DNA of 64,000 nucleotides from Algibacter pacificus. GTDB taxonomy: Bacteria; Bacteroidota; Bacteroidia; Flavobacteriales; Flavobacteriaceae. Shown piece after piece: positions 1 to 8,743 of this stretch (position 1 is the first letter of the stretch; every line of letters begins with the position of its first letter). Below the pieces are notes generated by a model. That model did not search any database. It had not been told where the DNA came from and saw only the letters and a list, made by a program, of their open reading frames with translations. Both the position numbers and the translations under genes were made by a program. The stretch lies in contig NZ_VOGY01000008.1 of NCBI RefSeq assembly GCF_008033385.1, positions 1 to 64,000 on the forward strand, read 5' to 3'.

Positions 1-163
1 ACCTCTGAAGTAAACTTCTTAATATCCCCCTTTATCGTTACAAAGACACAAAACACCTGTTATACAAAGCATTACTTCTTCCAAAACCAAACGCAGTGTA
101 TTATTTTTTTTACAAAATATTACCTAAACGAATATTAAATTAATGTTTATTTTTATATACTTT
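1..163. other. left flank, no gene seen
   Basis: This AT-rich stretch lies downstream of the valS stop codon. Neither strand holds an open reading frame of useful length, and I see no hairpin with a T-run that would serve as a valS terminator. Confidence 0.6.
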
Positions 164-2803
164 TTACGCTCCTAAACTTGCTAAACTGGCTTTTAACGTT
201 TCAATTTTAGCTAAAGCATCGGCTTCTTTTTTCTTTTCAGAAGCTACGACTTGCTCTGGTGCTCCGGCAACAAAACGTTCGTTAGAAAGCTTTTTCTGTA
301 CAGATTTCAGGAACCCTTCGGTATAATTTAATTCTTCGGTTAACTTTTTAATTTCAGCTTCCACATCGATAGCTCCCGCCATTGGTATAAAATACTCGTT
401 AGATTTTACTCTAAAAGTTAAAGCACCTTCAACCGGCTGTTCAACATATTTTAAAGTTTCTAAATTCCCTAATTTTGCTATAACCTCATCGAATGTTTTA
501 TCTGAATTTTCATTATTAATTACTGAAAAACCAATAGCATCTTTAAACGCAATATTCTTTTCTTTTCTAATGGTTCTAATACCCGAAATAACTTCCGAAG
601 CAAATTCAAACTGCGTAATTAATGTGGTATTAATAGGTTTAGCTTCTGGCCATTTTGCCACTATTAAGGCCTCTTCTGGGGTTCTTTCAGCCATATATTG
701 CCAGATATCTTCCGTTAAAAATGGCATATACGGATGTAAAATTTTTAAATTATCTTCAAAACAAGCAATCACTTTATTATAAGTTATCGCATCAATCGGT
801 TGTTGATAAGCCGGTTTTACAATCTCTAATAACCAACCACAGAAATCATCGTAAATTAATTTGTAAATCGCCATTAAAGCGTCACTTAACCGGTATTTAC
901 TAAAGTGATCTTCAATTTCTACTAATGCGTTTTGAAATTTAGCTTCGTACCATGCTAATGCAATTTTACTCGAATTTGGTTGCGCAATACTATCACTCAC
1001 TTCCCAAAGATTGGTTAAATTGAAAGCATTCCAAATTTTATTTCCAAAACCTTTTCCTTGTTGACAAAGGGCTTCATCGAACATTAAATCGTTTCCGGCC
1101 GCCGAACTTAATAACAGTCCCACACGAACCCCATCGGCACTATATTGTTCAATCAGTTTTAAAGCATCGGGTGAATTCCCTAAACTTTTGCTCATTTTTC
1201 GACGTTGCTTATCACGAACCAATCCCGTTAAATAAACGTTATTAAACGGTTTTTCATCTTTATATTCGTACCCCGCAATTATCATTCTAGCCACCCAAAA
1301 GAATAAAATATCGGGCCCTGTAACCAAATCGTTGGTTGGGTAATAATATTTAATTTCTTCGTTTTCTGGATTCCGAATACCATCGAAAACCGACATAGGC
1401 CATAACCAAGATGAAAACCAAGTATCTAGCGCATCGGTATCTTGACGTAAATCAGTAGTGGTTAGTTGCTGGTTATTGGTTTTTATTTTTGCTTTTTCTA
1501 AAGCCGCTTCAATATTTTCGGCTACTACAAAATCTTCTTTTCCATCGCCATAGAAATAGGCTGGAATTTGTTGTCCCCATAATAACTGACGAGAAATATT
1601 CCAATCACGAATATTTTCCAACCAATGGCGGTAGGTATTTTCAAATTTCTTTGGAAATAACTTTATTTCGGCATCTTCACCTAAAACCGCTTCCATAGCA
1701 GGTTTTACAAGTTCTTCCATTTTAAGAAACCACTGGTCGCTTAATCGTGGTTCGATAACGGCTTTTGTTCTTTCGGAAGTTCCTACTTTATTTATGTGTA
1801 CTTCGGTTTTCACTAAAACACCTAAAGCTTCAAGTTCTTTTGCAACCGATTTTCTGGCTACAAAACGGTCTTGACCTTCAAATTGTAAACCAAAACTGTT
1901 TAACGAGGCATCTTCATTAAAAATATCGATAACTTCTAAGTTATGTTTATCTCCTAAAACCTTATCGTTTTCATCGTGTGCCGGTGTTACTTTTAAACAG
2001 CCGGTACCAAATTCTAGATCGACATATTCATCTTCGATAATAGGAATAACACGACCGCAAATTGGCACAATGGCTTTTTTTCCACGTAAGTGCACAAAAC
2101 GCTCATCGTTAGGATTAATACAAATTGCAGAATCCCCAAAAATAGTTTCTGGTCTGGTGGTGGCAATAGTTAACACATCGTCACTACCTTCAATTTTATA
2201 ATTGATATAATATAAACTTCCTTGACGTTCTTCGTGAATAACTTCCTCGTCAGAAAGTGTTGTTTTAGCTTCCGGATCCCAGTTTACCATACGGTAACCA
2301 CGGTAAATAAGCCCTTTTTCATGTAAATCGATAAACACCTTTATCACGGCTTGAGACATATCGTCATCCAAGGTAAATTTAGTTCGATCCCAATCGCAAG
2401 AGCACCCCAATTTTTTTAACTGCTCTAAAATTACGCCACCATATTCGTTTGTCCATTCCCAAGCGTGTTTTAAAAACTCCTCGCGTGTTAAATCGTTTTT
2501 ATCAATCCCTTGCTCCTTTAATTTAGCAACAACTTTTGCTTCTGTAGCAATAGAGGCGTGATCGGTTCCAGGAACCCAGCAAGCATTCTTACCTAACAAA
2601 CGCGCACGACGAATTAAAACATCTTGAATAGTATTGTTTAGCATATGCCCCATGTGCAAGACGCCAGTAACGTTTGGCGGCGGAATGACAATGGTGTAAG
2701 GTTCTCTGTTATCGGGTGTTGAATGAAAATAATTGTTTTTCATCCAGTAACTGTACCACTTACTTTCTACCTGACTTGCATCATATTTTGATGGAATTTG
2801 CAT
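164..2803 (-). CDS. valS: valyl-tRNA synthetase
   Basis: This class I aminoacyl-tRNA synthetase charges tRNA-Val in the cytoplasm and edits mischarged threonine. The 879-residue product has the HIGH-type motif HMGH near residue 50, the KMSKS motif near residue 536, the connective-peptide editing domain between them, and a C-terminal coiled coil rich in Lys and Glu that is typical of ValRS. The frame is open to a TTG at 2836. I place the start at the ATG at 2803, because a perfect -7 promoter element lies at 2834-2841, which puts the TTG inside the promoter, and because family members begin MQIPSKYD. The gene stands alone, divergent from the DUF1573 gene. The family assignment is certain. Confidence 0.98.
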   Translation of the reverse strand: MQIPSKYDASQVESKWYSYWMKNNYFHSTPDNREPYTIVIPPPNVTGVLHMGHMLNNTIQDVLIRRARLLGKNACWVPGTDHASIATEAKVVAKLKEQGIDKNDLTREEFLKHAWEWTNEYGGVILEQLKKLGCSCDWDRTKFTLDDDMSQAVIKVFIDLHEKGLIYRGYRMVNWDPEAKTTLSDEEVIHEERQGSLYYINYKIEGSDDVLTIATTRPETIFGDSAICINPNDERFVHLRGKKAIVPICGRVIPIIEDEYVDLEFGTGCLKVTPAHDENDKVLGDKHNLEVIDIFNEDASLNSFGLQFEGQDRFVARKSVAKELEALGVLVKTEVHINKVGTSERTKAVIEPRLSDQWFLKMEELVKPAMEAVLGEDAEIKLFPKKFENTYRHWLENIRDWNISRQLLWGQQIPAYFYGDGKEDFVVAENIEAALEKAKIKTNNQQLTTTDLRQDTDALDTWFSSWLWPMSVFDGIRNPENEEIKYYYPTNDLVTGPDILFFWVARMIIAGYEYKDEKPFNNVYLTGLVRDKQRRKMSKSLGNSPDALKLIEQYSADGVRVGLLLSSAAGNDLMFDEALCQQGKGFGNKIWNAFNLTNLWEVSDSIAQPNSSKIALAWYEAKFQNALVEIEDHFSKYRLSDALMAIYKLIYDDFCGWLLEIVKPAYQQPIDAITYNKVIACFEDNLKILHPYMPFLTEDIWQYMAERTPEEALIVAKWPEAKPINTTLITQFEFASEVISGIRTIRKEKNIAFKDAIGFSVINNENSDKTFDEVIAKLGNLETLKYVEQPVEGALTFRVKSNEYFIPMAGAIDVEAEIKKLTEELNYTEGFLKSVQKKLSNERFVAGAPEQVVASEKKKEADALAKIETLKASLASLGA

Positions 2804-2833
2804 ACTTTGGAATAATTTTTGAATATTAGTTTG

Positions 2834-2841
2834 CAAAAGTA
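2834..2841 (-). promoter_or_regulatory. valS promoter, -7 element TACTTTTG
   Basis: On the minus strand the bases read TACTTTTG, an exact match to the Bacteroidota -7 consensus TAnnTTTG. It lies 30 bases before the valS ATG. A TTG at 2868-2866 is a loose candidate for the -33 element. Confidence 0.6.
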
Positions 2842-3103
2842 CTTATATTTCTGTTTCTGTGAAAGCAATAAACAGGATTCAAAACATTTAAAACATGCCC
2901 TTTAGACTTTTTAAATTATTCGTTAAAAAATAATAGCCATATATCCAAGTGGAATGCATCAATAAACGAACAATACAGCCATTATTTTTGCAGATGATAG
3001 AAAAAGTAAGTATGTTTGACTTAGTTTTGAAAGGATAATATTCATTTAAACCATAAATTATGGTATGATACTTGTATCATTAACAATATTAAAACAAAAA
3101 ATC
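2842..3103. other. valS / DUF1573 divergent intergenic region
   Basis: Together with the valS promoter this is a gap of about 300 bases without a gene. It holds the forward promoter at 2987-3018 and two adjacent short palindromes at 3051-3063 and 3065-3080. I see no RNA gene or small ORF with coding character. Confidence 0.6.
2987..3018 (+). promoter_or_regulatory. promoter of the DUF1573 gene
   Basis: TTTG at 2987-2990 is followed after 20 bases by TATGTTTG at 3011-3018, which matches the Bacteroidota -33/-7 arrangement. Two other -7-like octamers (2983-2990 TATTTTTG, 3022-3029 TAGTTTTG) lie close by, so the exact start site is uncertain. A leader of about 80 bases would result. Confidence 0.5.
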
Positions 3104-3520
3104 ATGAAACAAATTATTACAATTTTATTTATCGGACTGATTAGTTTTGCAGTAGATGCACAAGCTAAAATTGAATTTAAATCGGATACTGTAGATTACG
3201 GAACTATTGAAAAAGGTGCTAATGGCGTTCGCGAATTTAAATTTACCAACACAGGTAACGAACCTTTAATTATATCTAAAGTATCTTCTAGCTGTGGTTG
3301 TACTATTCCTAAAAAACCAGATGCTCCAATTATGCCTGGAAAAACAGGAGTGATAGAAGTAAAATACGACACCAACCGTGTAAACCCTATTAGAAAAACA
3401 ATAACTGTAATTTCTAATGCTGAAACTCCTACGGTTGCTTTAAAAATTAAAGGTTTAGTTGTAGATCCGTCGACACAAAGTGTACTAGACAAAAAGAAAA
3501 AGAGTATTGTACAACAATAA
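3104..3520 (+). CDS. secreted DUF1573 domain protein
   Basis: This is a 138-residue exported protein with a hydrophobic signal peptide (about residues 1-20, ending in a DAQA-like cleavage site) followed by one DUF1573 domain. That domain is an Ig-like/ASPM-SPD-2-Hydin-type beta sandwich common in Bacteroidota. The diagnostic sequence SSCGCTIP with its CGC pair is at about residues 63-70. The domain is usually extracytoplasmic and its biochemical role is not established. An ATG at 3065 in frame would add 13 residues before the signal peptide. I prefer 3104 because the signal peptide begins there and the earlier ATG sits inside a palindrome. The gene is monocistronic and ends at a strong bidirectional terminator. 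Confidence 0.85.
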   Translation: MKQIITILFIGLISFAVDAQAKIEFKSDTVDYGTIEKGANGVREFKFTNTGNEPLIISKVSSSCGCTIPKKPDAPIMPGKTGVIEVKYDTNRVNPIRKTITVISNAETPTVALKIKGLVVDPSTQSVLDKKKKSIVQQ

Positions 3521-3537
3521 ACTTTAAAATAATTATT

Positions 3538-3573
3538 AAAAAGGCTTAAAATCTTACGGTTTTAAGCCTTTTT
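3538..3573. terminator. bidirectional terminator
   Basis: A perfect 14-base inverted repeat (3538-3551 and 3560-3573, 8-base loop) has an A-run on the left and a T-run on the right, so it can stop transcription from both sides. The right arm lies inside the last codons of the convergent protease gene. Confidence 0.85.
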
Positions 3574-4912
3574 TATTATTTAAAACATCTTCTAAATTAA
3601 AATTGCAAACAAAAATAGAGCCATCTCGCTCAATTTTTAATTTAATCCGTGTGCCGTGATCACCATAAAAAAACTCCGTTAATTTTTGTAACGTAAAACG
3701 ATAAGCCCGCTTATTATTTATACTCAAAATACGATCTCCTATTTGCAGTCCTGCTTTATCTGCAGGCGAATTGGCACGCAACTCCACAATGCTATAAACT
3801 GGTTTTAAAGTGAGCTTATAACTAGAATTAAACTCTGTTTGTGTACTGTTTTCTAATTTTTGATTAACTTTTGGAGCCGTGTGCGAAACAAAATAACCAG
3901 CCTCTTTTACAAACTGAACACCATCGTGTGCTAATTCAATTCCACTTTTATTATACCCAAATGGGGCTTTAAAAAACGAATTCTTTTTTAAAATAACCGT
4001 TGCCTTTCGGTAATTAAAAATAAGATTAAATCTTTTTAGTACACCAGCAGCAATACTACCATGGCGTTCTTTATGACTTAAAACATGGCCAATTGAAGTA
4101 GAATCTGGAAAAGCCACATTAGGGTTTTTAATTGCAAAATTTTTTAAGTAAAAAGCTTTAATTTTAGAACGTTTTCCATAAACACTTCCACTTAAACCAT
4201 GACCTAAAAAATCATTAAAATAATAATCACTCACTACAATGCCTTCCTTTTTATTTTCAAACAACCAAAGCGCATCACTCCCTCCAGAATCCATAAGCAT
4301 TTTAACAGGAATTCGTTTTTTATCAATTTCTACTTCACCCATTATATAAGGTTTATTATTATAAAATTCTAAAACAAACTCCTCACAGGTTCTACATGGC
4401 TTATTAACTTCTTTCCCTGGATTAGTTAGTTTTAAAAATTGACGTTTATAGTTAATCTCTACCACTAAATCTTTAAACAAATCGAAGCCAATAATACCAT
4501 GTATAGGCATACCTAATTTTGAACTAAAATTTATATCAGAATCATGAATAGCATATAAGTCCTGATTATTATTAACCACAGCTCCTATTCTAAATACATT
4601 ATTTCTAGACCTAAAGGCATTTATAGGCTCTCCTTCCCCCAACCCTCGAAGCAATATACTTTGAGGGTTTTTAATTTTTAGAGAATCTGAAATATTTAAA
4701 AAATTAAAAACTATTGGTTTACTAACTCCGGTATCCACCAAAAAAGAGAGGGTAACACCGTTAATCTCAAGAGGAATAACAATAAGATTATTAATTAGTT
4801 TAAATTCAATTTTATCCGTCCCTTTTTTATTTTTTACAATAAATTGCTCCTGTGAGTACCCCAAACTAGATACCAACAACCAGAAAACTATACTATAAAA
4901 AAGATGTCTCAT
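3554..4912 (-). CDS. aspartyl protease family protein with PDZ domain
   Basis: This 452-residue protein has an N-terminal signal peptide (about 1-20), two retropepsin-like half domains and a C-terminal PDZ domain. The first half carries the motif VDTG (about residue 60) and the second carries MDSGGSDALW (about residue 206). Two DT/SG motifs in one chain suggest a single-chain aspartic protease fold of the type often found in Bacteroidota. The PDZ domain (about 375-445) contains the PADKAGLQIGDRI signature. It is probably periplasmic. The substrate is unknown. Its final codons form part of the shared terminator with the DUF1573 gene. It is divergent from the aminotransferase. The fold assignment is good; actual proteolytic activity is inferred. 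Confidence 0.85.
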   Translation of the reverse strand: MRHLFYSIVFWLLVSSLGYSQEQFIVKNKKGTDKIEFKLINNLIVIPLEINGVTLSFLVDTGVSKPIVFNFLNISDSLKIKNPQSILLRGLGEGEPINAFRSRNNVFRIGAVVNNNQDLYAIHDSDINFSSKLGMPIHGIIGFDLFKDLVVEINYKRQFLKLTNPGKEVNKPCRTCEEFVLEFYNNKPYIMGEVEIDKKRIPVKMLMDSGGSDALWLFENKKEGIVVSDYYFNDFLGHGLSGSVYGKRSKIKAFYLKNFAIKNPNVAFPDSTSIGHVLSHKERHGSIAAGVLKRFNLIFNYRKATVILKKNSFFKAPFGYNKSGIELAHDGVQFVKEAGYFVSHTAPKVNQKLENSTQTEFNSSYKLTLKPVYSIVELRANSPADKAGLQIGDRILSINNKRAYRFTLQKLTEFFYGDHGTRIKLKIERDGSIFVCNFNLEDVLNNKKGLKP

Positions 4913-5002
4913 ACAAAACTAAATTGTTATGAATTTAACAAACATTATAAGAACTTTACTATTTAAAATGCTATTTTAAAAAATATTTAGGATAATTTTT
5001 GC

Positions 5003-5020
5003 AACTTTGCACACAAAGTT
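5003..5020 (+). promoter_or_regulatory. inverted repeat before the aminotransferase start
   Basis: AACTTTG and CAAAGTT flank a 4-base CACA loop and end 11 bases before the ATG at 5032. It could be an operator or a leader hairpin. No clean -7 element was found, though CAACTTTG (5002-5009) is one base away from consensus. Confidence 0.35.
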
Positions 5021-5031
5021 ACAATATATTT

Positions 5032-6222
5032 ATGCCAACAATTTCTAAGAAAGGGTTATTAATGCCCCAATCTCCAATTCGTAAACTTGTTCCTTATGCA
5101 GAAGATGCCATTAAAAAAGGAAAAACAATTTACCATCTAAACATTGGGCAACCAGATATTAAAACTCCAGAAATAGCCCTAGAAGCGGTTAAAAACAACA
5201 CATTAGAAATTCTTGAATATTCAAGATCTCAAGGCTCTGATACTTACAGAGAAAAGCTTGCCGCTTATTATGCCAAGCATCAAATTAATGTAACATTAGA
5301 AGACATTGTTGTCACTACTGGTGCTAGCGAAGCGTTGCAATTTCTATTCAGTAGCGTTATGGATCCGGGTGATGAAGTGATAATCTCCGAACCTTTTTAC
5401 GCCAATTACATCGCCTTTTCTATTGCAACAGGAATTAAAGTTGTTCCAGCCGTTTGTAATATTGACGATAATTTTGCTTTACCAACATTAGCCGCTTTTG
5501 AAAAATTAATTACTCCAAAAACAAAGGCTATTTTAATATGTAACCCTGGAAATCCCACGGGATACTTATATTCCAAAGAAGAAATTAACCAACTCGCTAA
5601 AATTGTTATTGAACACGATTTATATTTAGTAGCCGACGAAGTTTACCGAGAATTTGTATACGATGGCTATCAACACTATTCCATTTTACAGGAAGAAGGT
5701 ATAGACGAAAATGCTATAATAATAGATTCTGTTTCTAAAAGATACAGCATGTGCGGTGCACGTGTAGGCTGTTTAGTTTCAAGAAACAAAGCAGTTATGG
5801 AAACCGTTTTAAAATTTGCTCAAGCAAGATTAAGTCCGCCAACTTACGCACAAATAGCTAGTGAAGCGGCACTAGAAACGCCACAAAGTTATTTTGATGA
5901 TGTTATTGAAGAATATGTTGAAAGACGAAACACCTTAATAACAGAACTACAAAAAATTGAAGGCCTAAAAGTTGCAAAACCAAAAGGAGCATTTTACTGT
6001 ATTGTTGAGTTACCAATAAAAGACTCCGATCACTTTGCAAAATGGCTTTTAGAATCTTTTGATGTCGATGGAGAAACCGTAATGGTAGCTCCCGCTGCAG
6101 GTTTTTATTCCACCTCTGGTGTTGGTGTAAACCAAATTCGCATTGCTTACGTACTTAAAAAAGAAAGCTTAATAAAAGCGGTTCATATTTTAAAACAAGC
6201 TTTAAAAGTTTACAAAGACTAG
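5032..6222 (+). CDS. PLP-dependent aminotransferase, class I/II
   Basis: This is a 396-residue fold-type I aminotransferase related to aspartate/aromatic aminotransferases. The PLP-binding lysine is in SVSKRYSMCGARVG, Lys236 from the chosen start. Other family marks are the HLNIGQPDIKTP substrate loop near the N-terminus, NPGNPTG near residue 170, the DEVYREF motif, and the C-terminal RIAYVL Arg that binds the substrate carboxylate. The frame extends upstream to a TTG at 4999, but the ATG at 5032 is the normal family start. MurB follows after 5 bases, so the two are probably cotranscribed. The amino acid substrate cannot be read from the sequence; annotation as aspartate aminotransferase would be a guess. 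Confidence 0.93.
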   Translation: MPTISKKGLLMPQSPIRKLVPYAEDAIKKGKTIYHLNIGQPDIKTPEIALEAVKNNTLEILEYSRSQGSDTYREKLAAYYAKHQINVTLEDIVVTTGASEALQFLFSSVMDPGDEVIISEPFYANYIAFSIATGIKVVPAVCNIDDNFALPTLAAFEKLITPKTKAILICNPGNPTGYLYSKEEINQLAKIVIEHDLYLVADEVYREFVYDGYQHYSILQEEGIDENAIIIDSVSKRYSMCGARVGCLVSRNKAVMETVLKFAQARLSPPTYAQIASEAALETPQSYFDDVIEEYVERRNTLITELQKIEGLKVAKPKGAFYCIVELPIKDSDHFAKWLLESFDVDGETVMVAPAAGFYSTSGVGVNQIRIAYVLKKESLIKAVHILKQALKVYKD

Positions 6223-6227
6223 CACCG

Positions 6228-7241
6228 GTGCACATACTTAATAATATATCTCTAAAACCTTATAACACCTTTGGTATAGATGCAGTAGCCAAACATTTTA
6301 CTTCCGTATCTACTATTCAAGATTTACAAAAGGTTTTAAAACTAGAGACCTACCCAAACAAACTCATACTTGGCGGAGGAAGCAATATGCTACTCACTAA
6401 AGATTTTAACGGTTTGGCGCTTCATATTAATTTAAAAGGAATTAAAATAATTTCTGAAGATAAAAACCATGCCATTGTAAAGGCTCAAGCTGGTGAAAAC
6501 TGGCATGAGTTTGTACAATGGTGTTTAAAACATGATTTTGGTGGTCTTGAAAATTTATCTTTAATTCCCGGAAATGTAGGCACAACACCTATCCAAAACA
6601 TAGGCGCTTATGGGGTTGAAATAAAAGATACTTTTGAATCTTGCGAAGCCATAAACTTAAAAACGCTTCAATTTGAAAATTTCTCAAAAGAAGATTGTCA
6701 TTTTGGATATCGTAATTCCACCTTCAAACAAGAGAATAAAGGCAAATACATAATCACCAGTGTTTGTTTTAAACTTACAAAAAAGAACCACAACCTTCAT
6801 ATAAACTACGGTACTATAGCTACCCAACTTGAAGAAAACGGCATCAAAACGCCAACCATTCAAGACATTTCTAAAGCAGTTATTACCATTCGAAAAAGTA
6901 AATTACCAAACCCAAAAAACATTGGGAATAGTGGTAGTTTTTTTAAAAACCCTGTGATTTCAAAATCGGAATTCGAGACCTTAACAAAAAACTTCCCCGA
7001 TATACCGAACTATCCCGTTTCGGAACAAGAAATAAAAATTCCTGCGGGCTGGTTAATTGAAAAATCGGGTTTTAAAGGAAAACAATTTGGTAATTATGGC
7101 GTTCATAAAAAACAAGCTTTGGTATTAGTAAATTACGGAGGCGCTCAGGGTTTGGATATTTTAAAACTTTCACAACTCATTCAAAAAACAGTGAAACGTC
7201 TTTTTAATATTTCAATAGAAGCCGAAGTTAACATCATATAA
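6228..7241 (+). CDS. murB: UDP-N-acetylmuramate dehydrogenase
   Basis: MurB is the FAD enzyme that reduces UDP-GlcNAc-enolpyruvate to UDP-MurNAc in the cytoplasm. The 337-residue length and the YR pair at 161-162 indicate the type I (E. coli-like) enzyme. The FAD domain shows LGGGSNMLL (48-56) and IPGNVGTTPIQNIGAYG. The catalytic Ser237 lies in GNSGSFFKNP, and the conserved C-terminal Glu is probably Glu333 in EAEVNII. The start codon is GTG, 5 bases after the aminotransferase stop. No ATG upstream is compatible. The start codon lies within the palindrome GCACCGGTGC at 6222-6231. MurB is separate here from the dcw cluster. Confidence 0.97.
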   Translation: MHILNNISLKPYNTFGIDAVAKHFTSVSTIQDLQKVLKLETYPNKLILGGGSNMLLTKDFNGLALHINLKGIKIISEDKNHAIVKAQAGENWHEFVQWCLKHDFGGLENLSLIPGNVGTTPIQNIGAYGVEIKDTFESCEAINLKTLQFENFSKEDCHFGYRNSTFKQENKGKYIITSVCFKLTKKNHNLHINYGTIATQLEENGIKTPTIQDISKAVITIRKSKLPNPKNIGNSGSFFKNPVISKSEFETLTKNFPDIPNYPVSEQEIKIPAGWLIEKSGFKGKQFGNYGVHKKQALVLVNYGGAQGLDILKLSQLIQKTVKRLFNISIEAEVNII

Positions 7242-7262
7242 TCAAAACACGCTTAACTTTGG

Positions 7263-7270
7263 TATATTTG
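7263..7270 (+). promoter_or_regulatory. promoter -7 element TATATTTG (ECF sigma gene)
   Basis: An exact TAnnTTTG match lies 23 bases before the TTG start at 7294. The short distance supports that start codon. No clear -33 TTTG is visible at standard spacing. Confidence 0.6.
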
Positions 7271-7293
7271 CATACCATAAAACTAATTTTATA

Positions 7294-7824
7294 TTGATTT
7301 CAGCTATAGAAAAAGACATTGTTTATTTACTAGAACGTGGTGACAAAAAGGGGATTACGCTATTGTATGAAAATTACGCGGACGCCTTGTATGGCGTAAT
7401 TCAAAAAATAATTAGTGACGAAGATATCGCGCAAGACGTGTTACAAGAAACTTTTGTTAAAATTTGGCGCTATTCTAAAAAGTACGATCCTAGTAAAGCC
7501 AAGCTTTTTACATGGCTATACCGCATTGCATATAACACCGCAATAGATAAAGTACGGGCTTTAAAAAATAAAAACAACAAAGAAGTCCAGATAGAAACTT
7601 CAAGCGTATATAAAATAACAGCCAACCAATTAAACGATGACGTTTTAGATATCCAAAAACATCTAAATACGTTGGAGAAAAAATATCAAATTGTAATTAA
7701 CGCCCTCTTTTTTGAAGGGATGACCCAACAAGAAGCTAGCGATGAACTAGATATTCCACTTGGTACCATAAAATCGAGATTAAAAATTGGATTACGTGAA
7801 TTGAAAAAAATTTATAATCCATAA
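7294..7824 (+). CDS. ECF-type RNA polymerase sigma factor
   Basis: This 176-residue sigma-70 family protein has region 2 (about 25-95, with EDIAQDVLQETFVKIW and FTWLYRIAYNTAIDKVR) and region 4 (about 115-172, with the helix-turn-helix MTQQEASDELDIPLGTIKSR). It should direct RNA polymerase to a regulon held silent by the membrane protein encoded 12 bases downstream, an RskA-like anti-sigma factor. The start is TTG at 7294; there is no in-frame ATG near the N-terminus of the domain, and the promoter lies just upstream. The pair resembles SigK/RskA systems, but the signal and regulon are unknown. Confidence 0.92.
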   Translation: MISAIEKDIVYLLERGDKKGITLLYENYADALYGVIQKIISDEDIAQDVLQETFVKIWRYSKKYDPSKAKLFTWLYRIAYNTAIDKVRALKNKNNKEVQIETSSVYKITANQLNDDVLDIQKHLNTLEKKYQIVINALFFEGMTQQEASDELDIPLGTIKSRLKIGLRELKKIYNP

Positions 7825-7836
7825 ACCATAAACGTC

Positions 7837-8625
7837 ATGAATGAAGAAATAACTACTTTTTTAAATTCTGGCCTATTAGAAAAATATCTAATTGGTGACA
7901 CAACTTCTGCAGAAACAGAACAAGTGGAATCTTTTATTTCAAAATACCCAGAAGTACAAAACCGATACAATAGCCTACAACTTAATTTAGAAATTGTAAT
8001 CCAAACCAAAGGCAAAGAAGCACCAACATTTGTTTTAAACAATATTCTAGACGAACTAAACGAAAAACCGGTTGCAAATTTAGTTCCAAAAAAGAAATAT
8101 AAAGCCTGGTACAAATACAGCATTGCGGCTAGTATTGCTGCTTTAATTTTTGCTGGGACTTCCTATTTTTACTACCACCAAAACCAAAAGTTAGCTAAAG
8201 AAAACCAAGTAGTTGTCGATGAAATTTTTGATTTAAGAGGGGATATTGAAAAAAACAATAAAATGCTGGATAATGTTATGAGGCAACTTTTAAAACTCAA
8301 CAACCCAGAAACCGAAAAATATATTATTTCGGGCAATGAACGCGCAAAAAATTTAAAAACCGTAGCCTATATAAATCCGAAAGAAAAAACATCTATGATT
8401 GATGTCGTTTCCTTACCCAAATTACCCGAAGAGCAATGCTACCAAATTTGGGCAGAATTACAAGGTCGGATGATAAGTTTAGGAATTTTAAACGAAACTG
8501 ACCGTAGATTAATTAATATTCCCTATGCTGAAAATGCTTTAGCTTTAAATATTACCATTGAACCAAAAGGTGGAAATACCGTGGCATCTGTAGAAAACTC
8601 GGTTGCCGAAATTAGTTTACATTAA
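7837..8625 (+). CDS. RskA-like anti-sigma factor
   Basis: This 262-residue single-pass membrane protein has a cytoplasmic N-terminal segment of about 92 residues, one transmembrane helix (about 93-113), a short coiled coil (about 114-150) and a periplasmic RskA C-terminal domain. That domain contains the family pattern LPKLPEEQCYQIWAEL followed by MISLGIL. The N-terminal part includes the anti-sigma-like segment LLEKYLIGDTTSAE. No zinc-binding HxxxCxxC motif is present, so it is not a ZAS-type factor. It follows the ECF gene by 12 bases and should bind that sigma factor. The release signal is unknown. Confidence 0.88.
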   Translation: MNEEITTFLNSGLLEKYLIGDTTSAETEQVESFISKYPEVQNRYNSLQLNLEIVIQTKGKEAPTFVLNNILDELNEKPVANLVPKKKYKAWYKYSIAASIAALIFAGTSYFYYHQNQKLAKENQVVVDEIFDLRGDIEKNNKMLDNVMRQLLKLNNPETEKYIISGNERAKNLKTVAYINPKEKTSMIDVVSLPKLPEEQCYQIWAELQGRMISLGILNETDRRLINIPYAENALALNITIEPKGGNTVASVENSVAEISLH

Positions 8626-8649
8626 AATTCTTTTTAGCCAAAAAATTTA

Positions 8650-8680
8650 GAAAGCCCCATTTTTTTTAAATGAGGCTTTC
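8650..8680 (-). terminator. hairpin between the anti-sigma gene and aqpZ
   Basis: A 13-base stem (8650-8662 with 8668-8680, 5-base loop) has one non-Watson-Crick position, which becomes a G-U pair in the minus-strand RNA. A T-run follows after a few bases on the minus strand, so it best fits aqpZ termination. It may also slow forward transcription. Confidence 0.6.
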
Positions 8681-8743
8681 CTGCTATTAATAAACGTCTA
8701 TCCTATACAATTCTACACGAACTGCTAGCTGGGTTTATTCTTT

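Noticed and set aside
4914-4921. Perfect minus-strand -7 octamer TAGTTTTG just before the aspartyl protease ATG
   Set aside because: It ends 2 bases before the start codon, so the transcript would begin inside the gene. No later Met preserves the signal peptide. It is probably chance in AT-rich DNA.
7812-8123. 103-codon minus-strand ORF opposite the anti-sigma gene
   Set aside because: It is a shadow of the anti-sigma coding frame; the plus-strand product has clear domain structure and this one has none.
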